Translations under genes and position numbers: made by a program
Assembly (NCBI GenBank): GCA_017640785.1
Contig: JAEPPZ010000001.1
Location: forward strand, 434,001 to 498,000
From: Balneola sp.
GTDB lineage: Bacteria; Bacteroidota; Rhodothermia; Balneolales; Balneolaceae
Direction: 5' to 3'
DNA length: 64,000 nucleotides
Shown here: piece after piece, positions 46,370 through 56,117 of the stretch
How the letters are laid out: each line of letters starts with the position of its first letter
How positions within the stretch are numbered: position 1 is the first letter of the stretch
Notes under the pieces: model-generated
What the model was told of the DNA's origin: nothing
The model's input: the letters and a program-made list of their open reading frames with translations, nothing else
The model's database searches: none

Positions 46370-46606
46370 TTCAAGATGTGAGTTTCTCTTTGAATTTAAT
46401 TGATGCTAAAGATAAGGCTTTTGTTAACTGATTGCGATATTCGTTTAAATATCTCTGATAGTGTTTATCGATGACTTAGATCAGGCTCTAAAAACACGTT
46501 TAATTTTATTCTCTAACAACTTTTGCAATAGAATTCTTTATCTGATATGAAATAGAGTTTTTGGCTAATCGACATTGGATATTCCTTGTTGAATATTCAA
46601 TATTCC
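46370..46606. other. Intergenic region without a gene
   Basis: 237 bases between mnmA (start) and the HNH gene (stop). AT-rich; TATCTTTA (read on the minus strand, about 30-40 bases before the mnmA ATG) is a one-mismatch match to the -7 box TAnnTTTG and may be the mnmA promoter. I see no ORF of note, repeat or clear terminator. Confidence 0.5.
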
Positions 46607-47107
46607 CTACGTCATATACAAATACGGCTTCCAGGGTTCCTGAACTCCACCGTTTATATCTCTGAAAAATGTAATGGGCATAGGACGATATGGTTTACTA
46701 AGAAGTTCCATATTTGCCTCTTTCGGCGTTCTGTTTCCTTTCTTAACATTACATTTGTCGCAAGCAGTAGTCAAGTTTTCCCAGGTATCTTTACCGCCTC
46801 TGCTTTTGGGATGAATATGGTCAATGGTCAATTTAGATTTCTGCCCGCAGTACTGACATCTAAAACTGTCTCTGCGCATCACATTTCTTCTTGTCAGAAC
46901 CACTTTTTTATAAGGTAGACGGATGTATCTGCGTAATCTGATTACAGAAGGAAAATCAAATTGGTCACTGGGCGTTCTCAGTTTCTTTTCAGGATCATCA
47001 TGCAGTAACTCTGCTTTTTCCAAAAAAATAAGCTTCATAGAACGTTGCAAAGAGCAAACGCTCAAAGGTTGGTAATCTTGATTAAGAACTAATACGTTTG
47101 CATTCAT
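46607..47107 (-). CDS. HNH endonuclease-domain protein
   Basis: 166 residues. The HNH core is FRCQYCGQKSKLTIDHIHPKSRGGKDTWENLTTACDKCNVKKGNRTP, with four zinc cysteines (CxxC twice) and the IDHIHP catalytic histidines. N-terminal NANVLVLNQDYQPLSVCSLQRSMKLI is a conserved extension found in this chromosomal HNH family, whose members occur in ordinary housekeeping contexts across Bacteroidota and cyanobacteria. The DNA target is unknown; nothing mobile is near. Confidence 0.93.
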   Translation of the reverse strand: MNANVLVLNQDYQPLSVCSLQRSMKLIFLEKAELLHDDPEKKLRTPSDQFDFPSVIRLRRYIRLPYKKVVLTRRNVMRRDSFRCQYCGQKSKLTIDHIHPKSRGGKDTWENLTTACDKCNVKKGNRTPKEANMELLSKPYRPMPITFFRDINGGVQEPWKPYLYMT

Positions 47108-47294
47108 TGCATTCGGTTAAGTTTCAGGTCTTTAATTTTTCTTTCATAGAGAATGCAGATATGAATCGAAATTCAACCAGTTAACGCTGGCAAGCCTTAG
47201 TATGATATATTTATCTCATAAAAACAAATACACACGTGTTACCATTTTTTTAACAATGTGATGATTTTAATGAATAATTATCTGAGTTAGTTTT

Positions 47295-47302
47295 TATATT
47301 TG
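47295..47302 (+). promoter_or_regulatory. Candidate -7 promoter box for the dehydrogenase gene
   Basis: TATATTTG matches the Bacteroidota TAnnTTTG consensus, 39 bases before the start codon at 47342. A -33 TTTG is not evident. Confidence 0.4.
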
Positions 47303-47341
47303 GAAGCGCTTTTTTAACAGAATTGAAATTAAACTAACATA

Positions 47342-48649
47342 ATGTCCGAGATTAAAGACGCCCTCACAAAAGAGTACTACAAAGAACCTGCCCCACTAAC
47401 TCAAGACGACTCCCCTTTTTCATCCATGATGGAAAGATTCAGATTTGCCGCTGATATCTTAGATCTGGATGAAGGCATGTTTAAATATCTTTCTACTCCT
47501 GAAAAGGTAGTAATGGTTGCTATTCCGGTTATTATGGATGATGGCAGGATTGAAGTATTTGAAGGCTATAGGGTAATTCACAATAGTATTCTGGGACCTT
47601 CCAAAGGTGGAATTCGATATGCTGAAGATGTACACCTTGATGAAGTAAAAGCACTTGCTGCATGGATGACCTGGAAATGTGCTTGTGTAAATGTTCCTTT
47701 TGGTGGAGCTAAGGGTGGTGTTCGCGTTAATCCCAAGCTTCTTTCTAAAAATGAATTGGAAAGATTGACCAGACGTTACACTTCTAATATGAGTGATGTC
47801 TTTGGACCGGAAAGAGACATCCCGGCTCCTGATATGAATACCAATGAGCAGACTATGGCCTGGATCATGGACACATACAGCATGAAGAGCAAAAGAAATG
47901 AAACTGCTGTGGTAACAGGTAAGCCAATAATTTTGGGAGGTTCTAAAGGAAGACGTGAAGCAACAGGACGTGGAGTAATAACCACGGCTTTGGCTGCCAT
48001 GAATAAGCTCAAAATTTCTCCAAGTGATGCGACTATAGTAGTTCAGGGTTTTGGCAATGTGGGCTCTGTTTCTGCTCAGCTGATTTATGAACAAGGAGCA
48101 AAAGTAATCGCAATTAGTGATGTAAGCGGCGGATACTATAATAAGGAAGGAATAGATATTCCTGCTGCAATCCACTATTCCCAAACTAATAATTATTCAT
48201 TAGAAGGTTTTGAAGGAGCAGAATCTATTAGTAATGCGGATCTGCTTGAGCTTGAATGTGATGTATTAATTCCGGCAGCAAAAGAAGATCAGATAAACAG
48301 AGAGAATGCTTCTAATATAAAAGCAAAAATTATCGCCGAAGGGGCAAATGGTCCCGTAACTGCAAGTGCAGATTCAATTCTGGATGAAAACGGCGTTATG
48401 GTAGTTCCTGATATTCTTGCAAACGCAGGTGGCGTAACTGTTTCTTACTTTGAGTGGGTGCAAGACAGACATGGATATTTCTGGACCGAAGAACGCGTTA
48501 ATCGTCGTTTGAACAGAATGATGAGAGAAGCTTTTGATAACTTGTTTATGGTGAGTGAAAAGTATAGTATTACGCTAAGACAAGCAGCGTATGTGTATGC
48601 AATTGATCGTGTGGCAACAACGCTGAAACTACGTGGTATTTATGCTTAA
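47342..48649 (+). CDS. Glu/Leu/Phe/Val dehydrogenase, probably glutamate dehydrogenase
   Basis: 435 residues. Substrate and catalytic motifs: GPSKGGIRYAEDVHLDEVKALAAWMTWKCA, VPFGGAKGGVRVNPK (catalytic Lys), FGPERDIPAPDMNTNEQTMAWIMDTYS, and nucleotide-binding VVQGFGNVGSVSAQLI. The size and motifs fit GdhA-type glutamate dehydrogenase linking 2-oxoglutarate and ammonia with glutamate; leucine-type enzymes are shorter. NAD versus NADP use is not clear. A small ATPase gene follows six bases later. Confidence 0.94.
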   Translation: MSEIKDALTKEYYKEPAPLTQDDSPFSSMMERFRFAADILDLDEGMFKYLSTPEKVVMVAIPVIMDDGRIEVFEGYRVIHNSILGPSKGGIRYAEDVHLDEVKALAAWMTWKCACVNVPFGGAKGGVRVNPKLLSKNELERLTRRYTSNMSDVFGPERDIPAPDMNTNEQTMAWIMDTYSMKSKRNETAVVTGKPIILGGSKGRREATGRGVITTALAAMNKLKISPSDATIVVQGFGNVGSVSAQLIYEQGAKVIAISDVSGGYYNKEGIDIPAAIHYSQTNNYSLEGFEGAESISNADLLELECDVLIPAAKEDQINRENASNIKAKIIAEGANGPVTASADSILDENGVMVVPDILANAGGVTVSYFEWVQDRHGYFWTEERVNRRLNRMMREAFDNLFMVSEKYSITLRQAAYVYAIDRVATTLKLRGIYA

Positions 48650-48655
48650 TAATTG

Positions 48656-49063
48656 ATGAGTTACAGAAAAGAACTTGTTCTGAAATCTACCTATGAAGAC
48701 CTAGATAAACTAGAAGGTTTTCTGAACGACTTACAGACAGATTTAAAATTTGATGACGAGTTTTATGCTCGATTAATGCTCACCGTTAGTGAAGCTGCAA
48801 CTAATGGCGTTGTTCATGGAAATGAATTGGATGAATCCAAAAAAGTAACCCTCATCGCAGAACATGACGGTTCTAATCTTGTAATTACTACTCAGGATGA
48901 AGGTGCGGGATTTGATCCGGATGAAGTTCCAGATCCGCTTGCAAAAGAAAATATTCTGAATACAAGCGGTCGTGGTGTTTTCCTGATGTGTGAATATGCA
49001 GACGGAGTTGAATATCAGGATAATGGCAGGAGATTGATCCTAAGTTTTGATCTCAAATCTTAG
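48656..49063 (+). CDS. RsbW/SpoIIAB-like serine kinase (anti-sigma type ATPase)
   Basis: About 135 residues from the ATG at 48656 (a TTG one codon earlier is less likely). A lone GHKL/HATPase_c_2 domain: LMLTVSEAATNGVVHGN (N box), TTQDEGAGFDPDEVPDP (G1) and NTSGRGVFLMCEYAD (G2). RsbW-like proteins bind sigma factors or antagonist proteins in partner switching. No STAS-domain partner is adjacent. Six bases after the dehydrogenase, so likely co-transcribed. Confidence 0.9.
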   Translation: MSYRKELVLKSTYEDLDKLEGFLNDLQTDLKFDDEFYARLMLTVSEAATNGVVHGNELDESKKVTLIAEHDGSNLVITTQDEGAGFDPDEVPDPLAKENILNTSGRGVFLMCEYADGVEYQDNGRRLILSFDLKS

Positions 49064-49069
49064 TTCTTT

Positions 49070-50410
49070 TTAGTTCACTCTTCTCAACAAATCTCCGCTT
49101 AGTCTTAATAACTCGGTTTCTGCATTTTTTGCTTCAATTTGAGCTATTATCAATCGGTTTTCAGCATTCAGTAAACTAAGTTGAGCTTCTCTAAGCTCTA
49201 CAGAGTTAATGGTTCCCAACCTGAATCTTTCCAAGGCAATATCCAGACTTTGTTTTGTGAATTGCAGATTCTCCTGTTCCAGTTCAATTAAAGAAAGAGC
49301 ATCAATATACTGCTCATAAACCTGTTGAATCTCAGACCTTAGTCTTAGTTTCAACTCTTCCAGCTGCAGTTGTTGATTCTTTAGTCGTATTTGAGCGTTT
49401 TGGGATCTTCTGTTTTTATTAAAACCGTCGAACAAATTAATTCTTGCGGTAATACCATAATTAAAACCGGACGTATTAGAGAAATCCACGAAGCCTGTAC
49501 TCGTCTCGGTTTTACTGTATCCATATCCCCCGCTTACATCAACCTGCGGAAACCAGTCTCCTCTTAATTCATTGATCTTTTCACTTGCTGCCATTTCATT
49601 CAACCGCGCTACCGACAATGATTTATTTTCAACCAATGCTCGTTCAGTAAGAACTTCCAGATCCAACATTTCTCCCATTTCAATCGCAGGCTCTACATCA
49701 AAGTTTTCAAAAGATGAATTAGATAAGATCTGATTTACGATGATCTTTGCTTGCTTTAATGTGGTTCCTGATCGAATCAAAGCAGCCCTGTCAGCATTAA
49801 AATCTGCTCGTGCCTGCAACAGATCATATTCAGAACCTGAACCCAGATCCTTTTTTGTTTCTGCAATTCTGATGCGTTCTTCTGATACCTGTACAGTATT
49901 TTCAAGTATTTTGTGCGCCTTTTGTCTTGCAACGATCTGGTAGTAACCATTGATTAGTTCAGCAAGTAAATTTTCGATTTCCAGACGAGTTTGCTCCTCC
50001 CCTATTTCTGCTTCCAGGTTCAACCGGTCTTTAGTTGCAAACATTGTCAATCCATCAAAAATGGTCCAAGTTGCATCTATGCCATAATTATAACTGGTGG
50101 TTTCAACACCTTTATCATTTCGGTCAGGTATTGAATTAGCCGAATATTGAGTCTCATTATCTTCAATTCTTTTGGAGATGTTTCCGTCAGCAGTCACAAC
50201 AGGAAGAAGTCCCGCATTCCCTAATGAATTATTATTCTTAGCTATTTGTGCTACATTTTTTGCTATTCGGATAGCGAAATTCTTTTCCAGTCCCTTTTGG
50301 ATGGCTTCCTCTATTCGCAAGGTATCTTGTGCCATGACGTTTGAAAGCCCAAATGAAAACAACATACCAAATAGTACTAAATACGATCTCTTATATACCA
50401 ATTTCATCAT
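49070..50410 (-). CDS. TolC family outer-membrane efflux protein
   Basis: 446 residues. Signal peptide (about 1-27, ending NVMAQ). Two TolC (OEP) halves of long helices: e.g. LRIEEAIQKGLEKNFAIRIAKN and, in the second half, LTERALVENKSLSVARLNEMAASEKINE and SLDIALERFRLGTINSVELREAQLSLLNAENRLI. Forms the exit duct for the RND pump. Last gene of the three-gene operon, one base after the pump gene. Confidence 0.95.
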   Translation of the reverse strand: MMKLVYKRSYLVLFGMLFSFGLSNVMAQDTLRIEEAIQKGLEKNFAIRIAKNVAQIAKNNNSLGNAGLLPVVTADGNISKRIEDNETQYSANSIPDRNDKGVETTSYNYGIDATWTIFDGLTMFATKDRLNLEAEIGEEQTRLEIENLLAELINGYYQIVARQKAHKILENTVQVSEERIRIAETKKDLGSGSEYDLLQARADFNADRAALIRSGTTLKQAKIIVNQILSNSSFENFDVEPAIEMGEMLDLEVLTERALVENKSLSVARLNEMAASEKINELRGDWFPQVDVSGGYGYSKTETSTGFVDFSNTSGFNYGITARINLFDGFNKNRRSQNAQIRLKNQQLQLEELKLRLRSEIQQVYEQYIDALSLIELEQENLQFTKQSLDIALERFRLGTINSVELREAQLSLLNAENRLIIAQIEAKNAETELLRLSGDLLRRVN

Positions 50411-50411
50411 G

Positions 50412-53400
50412 CTATTTGAGTTTCAAGTTCATTTTCTGCTTTTTTATCATTTCATCGCTGATCATATCATCCTTCGATTTTTCAGGTGACAAATATGAGT
50501 ACATTGCCGGAATCACATAAAGTGTTAAAAAGCTACCGATGATCAATCCTCCGATCACCGCAATTCCCATTGATGTCCTGCTTTCTGCTCCTGCACCAAG
50601 AGCTAATGCTATCGGTAAGATTCCCAACACTGTTGAAATACTTGTCATCAGGATCGGACGGAAACGAGCAGCTGAGGCGTCCATAATTGCATCCATTATC
50701 GAAAGACCCTGAATCTGTCTTTGGTTTGCAAATTCTACAATAAGGATTCCGTTTTTAGTAACTAATCCGATAAGCATGATCATACCAATTTGACTAAAAA
50801 TATTCAGAGTTTGACCAAAGTACCACATACTTACCAAAGCTCCGGACAAAGCCAAAGGAACTGTAAGCATAATGGTAAACGGATCTCTGAAACTTTCGAA
50901 CTGCGCAGAAAGCACTAAGTAAACTAACAGAAGTGCCAGAAAGAAAATAAATAATAAGCTGGAAGAACTTTCTACGAAATCTCTGGACGGACCTGATAAA
51001 CTGGTCGAAAAAGTGTCATCCAACACATTTTCAGCAATAATCTCCATGGCATCTATTCCATCCTGTATAGTTTTACCGGGAGCAAGCGCCGCCGATACAG
51101 TTGCTGAAGCATATCTGTTATATCTGTACAGTTGTGGCGGGCTACTTTGCTCAGCAACTTTCACAAGATTGTCCAGTTGGATCAAACTTCCGGAACTGTT
51201 TCTCACATACAGGCTTTTTAAATCAACAGGCTCGTTTCTGTTTTTTCTTTCTACCTGTCCGATTACCTGATATTGTTTTCCATTCATTATGAAAAAATCA
51301 AAACGCTGTCCACTTAACGAAAACTGTAATGTTTGAGCAATATCACGAACAGAAACTCCTAGATCCTGAGCGCGTTCGCGGTCAATTTCTACCTGTAGCT
51401 CGGGTTTGTTGAATTTCAGATCCACATCCTGATAAGTAAAAGCGGGGTCATTTCTAACCGCTTCCAGAAAATCCGGGATTACACTTTTTAGTCGCTCAAA
51501 GTCCTGGTTTTGAAGAACGAACTGAACCGGTAAGCCTCCTCTGCTGCTCCCGATGGTTTGCTCCTGAGATACGAAAGTCTGGGCTCCACTCAACAGTTTT
51601 ACTTTTTCTGTCAGATCATTGGCTACATCATTTTGTGAGCGATCTCTAAGTTCCGGATCTTTTAGAATAGAAAAAGCAAAACCTGAGTTTACAGAACTTG
51701 AAGCGCCGAAGCCCGGCGAGGTTACTGAAATAACAGATTTTGTTTCCGGGATACTATCCTGAACCAAAGTCACCAAACGATCCATGTAATTATCCATGTA
51801 CTCGTAAGAAGCTCCTTCCGGGGCTTGGGCAAACATCCTGACACGGCTTCGGTCTTCTAAAGGAGCCGTTTCCTGAGGAAGCGTACTCATCAACAAATAG
51901 ATCAATCCGCCACTGGCTAAAATAGTTAGAGGAGCTAGCCACCTTCTTTTCATAAAAGATTGCAAAGAGTTTTTATAAGCTTTATTCATTTTAATAAAGA
52001 ACGGCTCTGTTGCAGCATAGAATCTATTCTGCTTTTCCCTTTTCTTTAACAACTTGGTTGACAGCATAGGAGTTAACGAAAGTGCAACAAAGGAAGAAAT
52101 CATAACAGCTCCGGCAATTACAACACCGAACTCCCTGAATAAGCGACCGGTAATTCCACCTAAAAACAGAATCGGCATAAATACTGAAACCAAGGCCGCA
52201 GTGGTAGCAATTACGGCAAAGAATATCTCTTTGGAACCCAATATTCCCGCCATCATGGGTTGTTGCCCGCTTTCTATTTTTGAATAAATATTTTCCAGTA
52301 CCACAATTGCATCATCTACCACTAAACCAATAGCTAATACAATAGCTAACAATGTTAATACATTGATCGAAAACCCGGCTAAATACATGATAAAGAACGA
52401 ACCGATAAGAGCGATCGGAATTACCAATACAGGTATTATAGTAGTACGCCAGTCTCTCAGAAACAGAAAAATAACTGCTATCACCAGAAAGAAAGCAACG
52501 AAAATAGTTTGTTTTACTTCATCTATAGAAGCCCGAACATATGTTGTAGAATCAAAGCCAATTGCTGTTTCAATATCAGCGGGAAGGTCTTTTTTGATGT
52601 TTTCTGCTCTTCTGTAGAACTCATCTGCAATATCGATCTGATTAGCTCCGGGCTGCGGAATTAAAACCACTCCAACCATTGGAACACCATCTCTTTTTAA
52701 GATAGTGCGTTCATTCTGGGGACCTAGCTCTGCATACCCAATATCTCGCAATTTTATTGTACTTCCTGCTGTCTTCTTGACGATCAGATCATTGAATTCG
52801 TCAACATTCGTGATCCGTCCCATTGTTCGGACCGTTAGCTCGGTGAGATTCCCTTCAATTCTTCCCGAAGGCAATTCCACATTCTCACTCGTCAAAGCAT
52901 TTCTGACATCGATCGGCGTTAAGTTATATGCAGCCAGTTTCATCGGGTCTAACCATAATCTCATCGAATAGGTTTTGTCTCCCCAGATCTGAACATTACT
53001 TACTCCCGGAATGGTTTGTACACGTTCTTTAAAATAATTCTCAGCCACTTCAGAAAGCTGCAACAGATTCCTGGAATCACTTTTGATGTTGAAGAACAGA
53101 ATAGGGCTGGCGTCTGCATCAGCTTTAGAAACGATAGGTGGATCAGCATCAGGAGGAATATTCCCAACCGCTCTGGATACTCTGGATCGAACATCGTTTG
53201 TTGCTGTTTCCAGATCCACATCCAGGTCGAATTCAACCGTTACAGTACTTCTTCCTTCCCTGCTTACCGAAGTAAGATTCTTGATTCCCGCAATTCCGTT
53301 AATTTGATCTTCAAGAGGTTCTGTAATTTGAGATTCTATAACCTCTGCATTTGCTCCGATATAACTGGTACTAACAGTAACAATAGGCGGATCAACCGCA

Positions 53401-53513
53401 GGATATTCTCTGATCGGCAGATAATTAAATCCGATTATACCGAACAAGACAATTACAATTGAGAAAACAGTTGCTAAAACAGGTCTTCTAATGCTCAGTG
53501 AAGATAAACTCAT
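50412..53513 (-). CDS. RND efflux pump inner-membrane transporter (HAE1 type)
   Basis: 1033 residues, normal for AcrB-like pumps. It starts with the usual MSLSSLSIRRPVLATVFSIVIVLFG and has 12 membrane segments. The proton-relay pair lies in AIVLAIGLVVDDAIVVLENIY, and signature GIMLIGLVTKNGILIVEFANQ is near the C-terminus, PMLSTKLL near the middle. Exports hydrophobic drugs or lipids, driven by protons. Specific substrates are not inferable. Lies between adaptor and TolC genes with one-base gaps. Confidence 0.97.
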   Translation of the reverse strand: MSLSSLSIRRPVLATVFSIVIVLFGIIGFNYLPIREYPAVDPPIVTVSTSYIGANAEVIESQITEPLEDQINGIAGIKNLTSVSREGRSTVTVEFDLDVDLETATNDVRSRVSRAVGNIPPDADPPIVSKADADASPILFFNIKSDSRNLLQLSEVAENYFKERVQTIPGVSNVQIWGDKTYSMRLWLDPMKLAAYNLTPIDVRNALTSENVELPSGRIEGNLTELTVRTMGRITNVDEFNDLIVKKTAGSTIKLRDIGYAELGPQNERTILKRDGVPMVGVVLIPQPGANQIDIADEFYRRAENIKKDLPADIETAIGFDSTTYVRASIDEVKQTIFVAFFLVIAVIFLFLRDWRTTIIPVLVIPIALIGSFFIMYLAGFSINVLTLLAIVLAIGLVVDDAIVVLENIYSKIESGQQPMMAGILGSKEIFFAVIATTAALVSVFMPILFLGGITGRLFREFGVVIAGAVMISSFVALSLTPMLSTKLLKKREKQNRFYAATEPFFIKMNKAYKNSLQSFMKRRWLAPLTILASGGLIYLLMSTLPQETAPLEDRSRVRMFAQAPEGASYEYMDNYMDRLVTLVQDSIPETKSVISVTSPGFGASSSVNSGFAFSILKDPELRDRSQNDVANDLTEKVKLLSGAQTFVSQEQTIGSSRGGLPVQFVLQNQDFERLKSVIPDFLEAVRNDPAFTYQDVDLKFNKPELQVEIDRERAQDLGVSVRDIAQTLQFSLSGQRFDFFIMNGKQYQVIGQVERKNRNEPVDLKSLYVRNSSGSLIQLDNLVKVAEQSSPPQLYRYNRYASATVSAALAPGKTIQDGIDAMEIIAENVLDDTFSTSLSGPSRDFVESSSSLLFIFFLALLLVYLVLSAQFESFRDPFTIMLTVPLALSGALVSMWYFGQTLNIFSQIGMIMLIGLVTKNGILIVEFANQRQIQGLSIMDAIMDASAARFRPILMTSISTVLGILPIALALGAGAESRTSMGIAVIGGLIIGSFLTLYVIPAMYSYLSPEKSKDDMISDEMIKKQKMNLKLK

Positions 53514-53514
53514 A

Positions 53515-54582
53515 TTATTCTCCGTTTACTTGCTTAACTGAAACCTGCATTTGCGGCCTTACCTGAAGCAGTCCCGTTGTTAAGACAGTATCTCCGATCT
53601 CAACACCTTCTGTGATTTGGATTTTAGACTCATTTCTTAAACCGGTAACCACACTTTGTGGATGCACTACCCCATCCTTCAACAAAAACACTTTCTGACC
53701 TTGTAACTCCGGAACCAGTGAAATTGTAGGGATCATTTTTGCATTTTCGATAGTTTGAAGTGTCAGTTCCAGATCAGCAAAAGCTCCCGGAAGCAGCTTA
53801 CCTTCAGGATTAGAACTCCTCGCTCTTACTTGTAATGTTCTGGTTTCAGAATCAATTCTTGGTTCCTTGGCATACACTTGAGCGACTAAAGTCTCTTCAA
53901 TTCCCTGAACTGTAAATCTTACCTTATTACCTACTTCGATTTGTGCGGCATATCGCTCAGGAATAGAAAAATCAATTTTGATAGGGTCAATATCCTGCAG
54001 AGTAGCAATTCTGGTATTCGGAGTTATGTAACTTCCATCGCTAACATATTTGAGTCCTAGTTTCCCTGTAAATGGCGCTCTGATCTCTGTTTTTTCTATT
54101 TGTGCATTGATCAACGACACTTCTGCTCTTAGTACATTTACTTCATTTAAAGTAGCATCGTATTCTTCCTGACTGATACCTCCTTTCTCAAGCAATTGCT
54201 TTTGACGCTTTTCCCGATCTTCAGCCAAATTCAATCTGAAATCAGCACGTTTTAACTGAGCTTTCAGTTCACTGTCATTTATTTTTACGAGCAACTCCCC
54301 TTTTTTAACATCTTCTCCTTCTCGCAAATATATTTCCTGAATCAGTCCGGAGCTTTCACTGGCTAATTCCACTTCTTCGTTTGAAGTCAGTGTACCTGTA
54401 GTAAATATTTTGTTCTCAACGATATCCGGTTTTACTATATATACTTCTACATTCAGAGGGGCGCTACTACCGGAATTATTTTGAGAAGCTGTCTCTGATG
54501 CTTTTAAATAATCCTTTACTTTTGGAAAAGCTAAAAGTCCCAACACTATAACTATTCCTGCTATGCTTGCTGCTCTTTTCAT
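53515..54582 (-). CDS. RND efflux periplasmic adaptor (membrane fusion protein)
   Basis: 355 residues. N-terminal membrane anchor (about 4-20), then barrel-sandwich/lipoyl halves: GLIQEIYLREGEDVKKGELLVKINDSELKAQLKRADFRL and TEIRAPFTGKLGLKYVSDGSYITPNTRIATLQDIDPIKIDFSIPERYA, a helical hairpin between them and a C-terminal domain. Connects the RND pump with TolC. First gene of the operon. Confidence 0.95.
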   Translation of the reverse strand: MKRAASIAGIVIVLGLLAFPKVKDYLKASETASQNNSGSSAPLNVEVYIVKPDIVENKIFTTGTLTSNEEVELASESSGLIQEIYLREGEDVKKGELLVKINDSELKAQLKRADFRLNLAEDREKRQKQLLEKGGISQEEYDATLNEVNVLRAEVSLINAQIEKTEIRAPFTGKLGLKYVSDGSYITPNTRIATLQDIDPIKIDFSIPERYAAQIEVGNKVRFTVQGIEETLVAQVYAKEPRIDSETRTLQVRARSSNPEGKLLPGAFADLELTLQTIENAKMIPTISLVPELQGQKVFLLKDGVVHPQSVVTGLRNESKIQITEGVEIGDTVLTTGLLQVRPQMQVSVKQVNGE

Positions 54583-54678
54583 TAAGTCATCAATTTATTG
54601 TTAGTCAAATAAAGATAACTCTATTATTCGGAGAAGCATTCTTAAGCAATGCAAAGCCTTGTAAAACCCTGAATCTAT

Positions 54679-55947
54679 TTACAGGTAATCACGACCGATA
54701 AATCCTTTCAGAACTTCAGGAACTCTAACTTTTCCGTTCTCTTCCTGATATGCTTCCAAAATAGCAGATACCACTCTCGGTAGTGCTAAAGCTGAACCGT
54801 TGAGCGTGTGAGTCATCTCAATTTTTTTCTCTCCTTTTCTGTAACGAAGTTGCATTCTTCTGGCTTGGAAACTCTCAAAATTGGAACAAGAACTAACTTC
54901 CAGCCATCGCTGTTGACCCGGGCTCCAAACCTCAAGATCATATTTCTTACTTTGCGTAAAGCCCATATCGCCTGTACACATCAATAAAGTTCTGTATGGA
55001 AGCTCCAAAGCTTGCAGCAGTTTTTCAGAATGTTCTCTTAGACTCTCCAGTTCTTCGTAAGACGTCTCAGGCTTTACGATCTTTACCAGTTCAACTTTAT
55101 CAAATTGGTGAAGACGATTCAATCCACGAACATCCTTTCCGTAAGAACCTGCTTCTCTTCTCCAGCAGGGAGTATAGCAAACGTATTTCACGGGCAATTC
55201 ACTTTCGGAAAGTATCTCATCTCTGTGAAAATTAGTAACCGGAACTTCAGCAGTTGGAATGGCGAAAAACTCATCTCTCGGGATCACATACATCATGTCT
55301 TCCTTATCAGGAATTTGTCCTGTGCCGCGAGCTGAATCTTCGTTTACAAAATAAGGAGCCTGCAGTTCAGTATAACCAGCATTTCCTGCTTCATTTATGA
55401 AATAGTTAATCAAAGCACGTTGAAGCTGAGCAACCGGACCGACGTAAAACGGAAATCCTGCACCTGTAACTTTTACTCCTCTTTCAAAATCTACCCATCC
55501 GTATCGTTCAGTAATTTCCCAATGCGGTTTTCTCCACTCTTCTTTATTGGGTTCTCCCCATGTATCAAATGTTTCGTTATCCTCTTCTTTGGAACCAATA
55601 GGAACAGAAGGGTGCGCAACATTCGGAATTTTAAGAAGCATATTTTCTCTTTCTTCAGCCAGAACTTTTAATTCTTCTTCAAGCTCCTTTACATCTTCTT
55701 TAAGTTGTGATGTTTCAGCAATGATTGCCTGAGCTTCTTCCTTTTTACCCTGGCCCATCAATGCTCCGATCTGCTTAGCCTTGGCATTACTTTCAGTTCT
55801 TATTTCATCTACTTTTTGAACAAGAGTTCTCCACTGCTCATCTTTTTCAATTACTTCATCAACCAAAGAATTTGACTTCTCTCCTTTATTGAGCATTCCT
55901 TGCTTTACGGCTTCTTTGTTTTCTTTGATGAACTGGATATCTAACAT
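54679..55947 (-). CDS. serS: Seryl-tRNA synthetase
   Basis: 422 residues, standard. N-terminal coiled-coil arm (about 1-110, e.g. QWRTLVQKVDEIRTESNAKAKQIGALMGQGKKEEAQ) that grips tRNA-Ser; class II core with motif 2 PCWRREAGSYGKDVRGLNRLHQFDKVELV and motif 3 TLNGSALALPRVVSAILE. Charges tRNA-Ser with serine. A candidate -7 box lies at 55975-55982. Confidence 0.98.
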   Translation of the reverse strand: MLDIQFIKENKEAVKQGMLNKGEKSNSLVDEVIEKDEQWRTLVQKVDEIRTESNAKAKQIGALMGQGKKEEAQAIIAETSQLKEDVKELEEELKVLAEERENMLLKIPNVAHPSVPIGSKEEDNETFDTWGEPNKEEWRKPHWEITERYGWVDFERGVKVTGAGFPFYVGPVAQLQRALINYFINEAGNAGYTELQAPYFVNEDSARGTGQIPDKEDMMYVIPRDEFFAIPTAEVPVTNFHRDEILSESELPVKYVCYTPCWRREAGSYGKDVRGLNRLHQFDKVELVKIVKPETSYEELESLREHSEKLLQALELPYRTLLMCTGDMGFTQSKKYDLEVWSPGQQRWLEVSSCSNFESFQARRMQLRYRKGEKKIEMTHTLNGSALALPRVVSAILEAYQEENGKVRVPEVLKGFIGRDYL

Positions 55948-55974
55948 TTGATCGGTTATTTAAAAGTTTGCGTT

Positions 55975-55982
55975 CAAAGATA
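55975..55982 (-). promoter_or_regulatory. Candidate -7 promoter box for serS
   Basis: On the minus strand TATCTTTG matches TAnnTTTG, 27 bases upstream of the serS ATG. No clear -33 TTTG. Confidence 0.4.
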
Positions 55983-56117
55983 AGACCTATTCTAATCTTC
56001 CTGAATCTTTTTTTAAAATTTCATCCCGGAAAAAATAATATCACTTTACTTATTGAAAACTTAAATTTTTAAGGATATCATACTCATTACAAATAATATT
56101 TAAGTTTATCAGTTAAA

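Noticed and set aside
46607-47107. HNH protein as sign of a homing element, phage or restriction system
   Set aside because: The family is a stable chromosomal one, with no integrase, intron features, methyltransferase or repeats nearby.
47459-48184. Open frame of 241 codons on the minus strand inside the dehydrogenase gene
   Set aside because: Antisense of a conserved enzyme; its translation is rich in Ser, His and Tyr with no recognisable domain.
53016-53462. 148-codon plus-strand frame inside the RND pump gene
   Set aside because: Antisense of the conserved pump N-terminal region.
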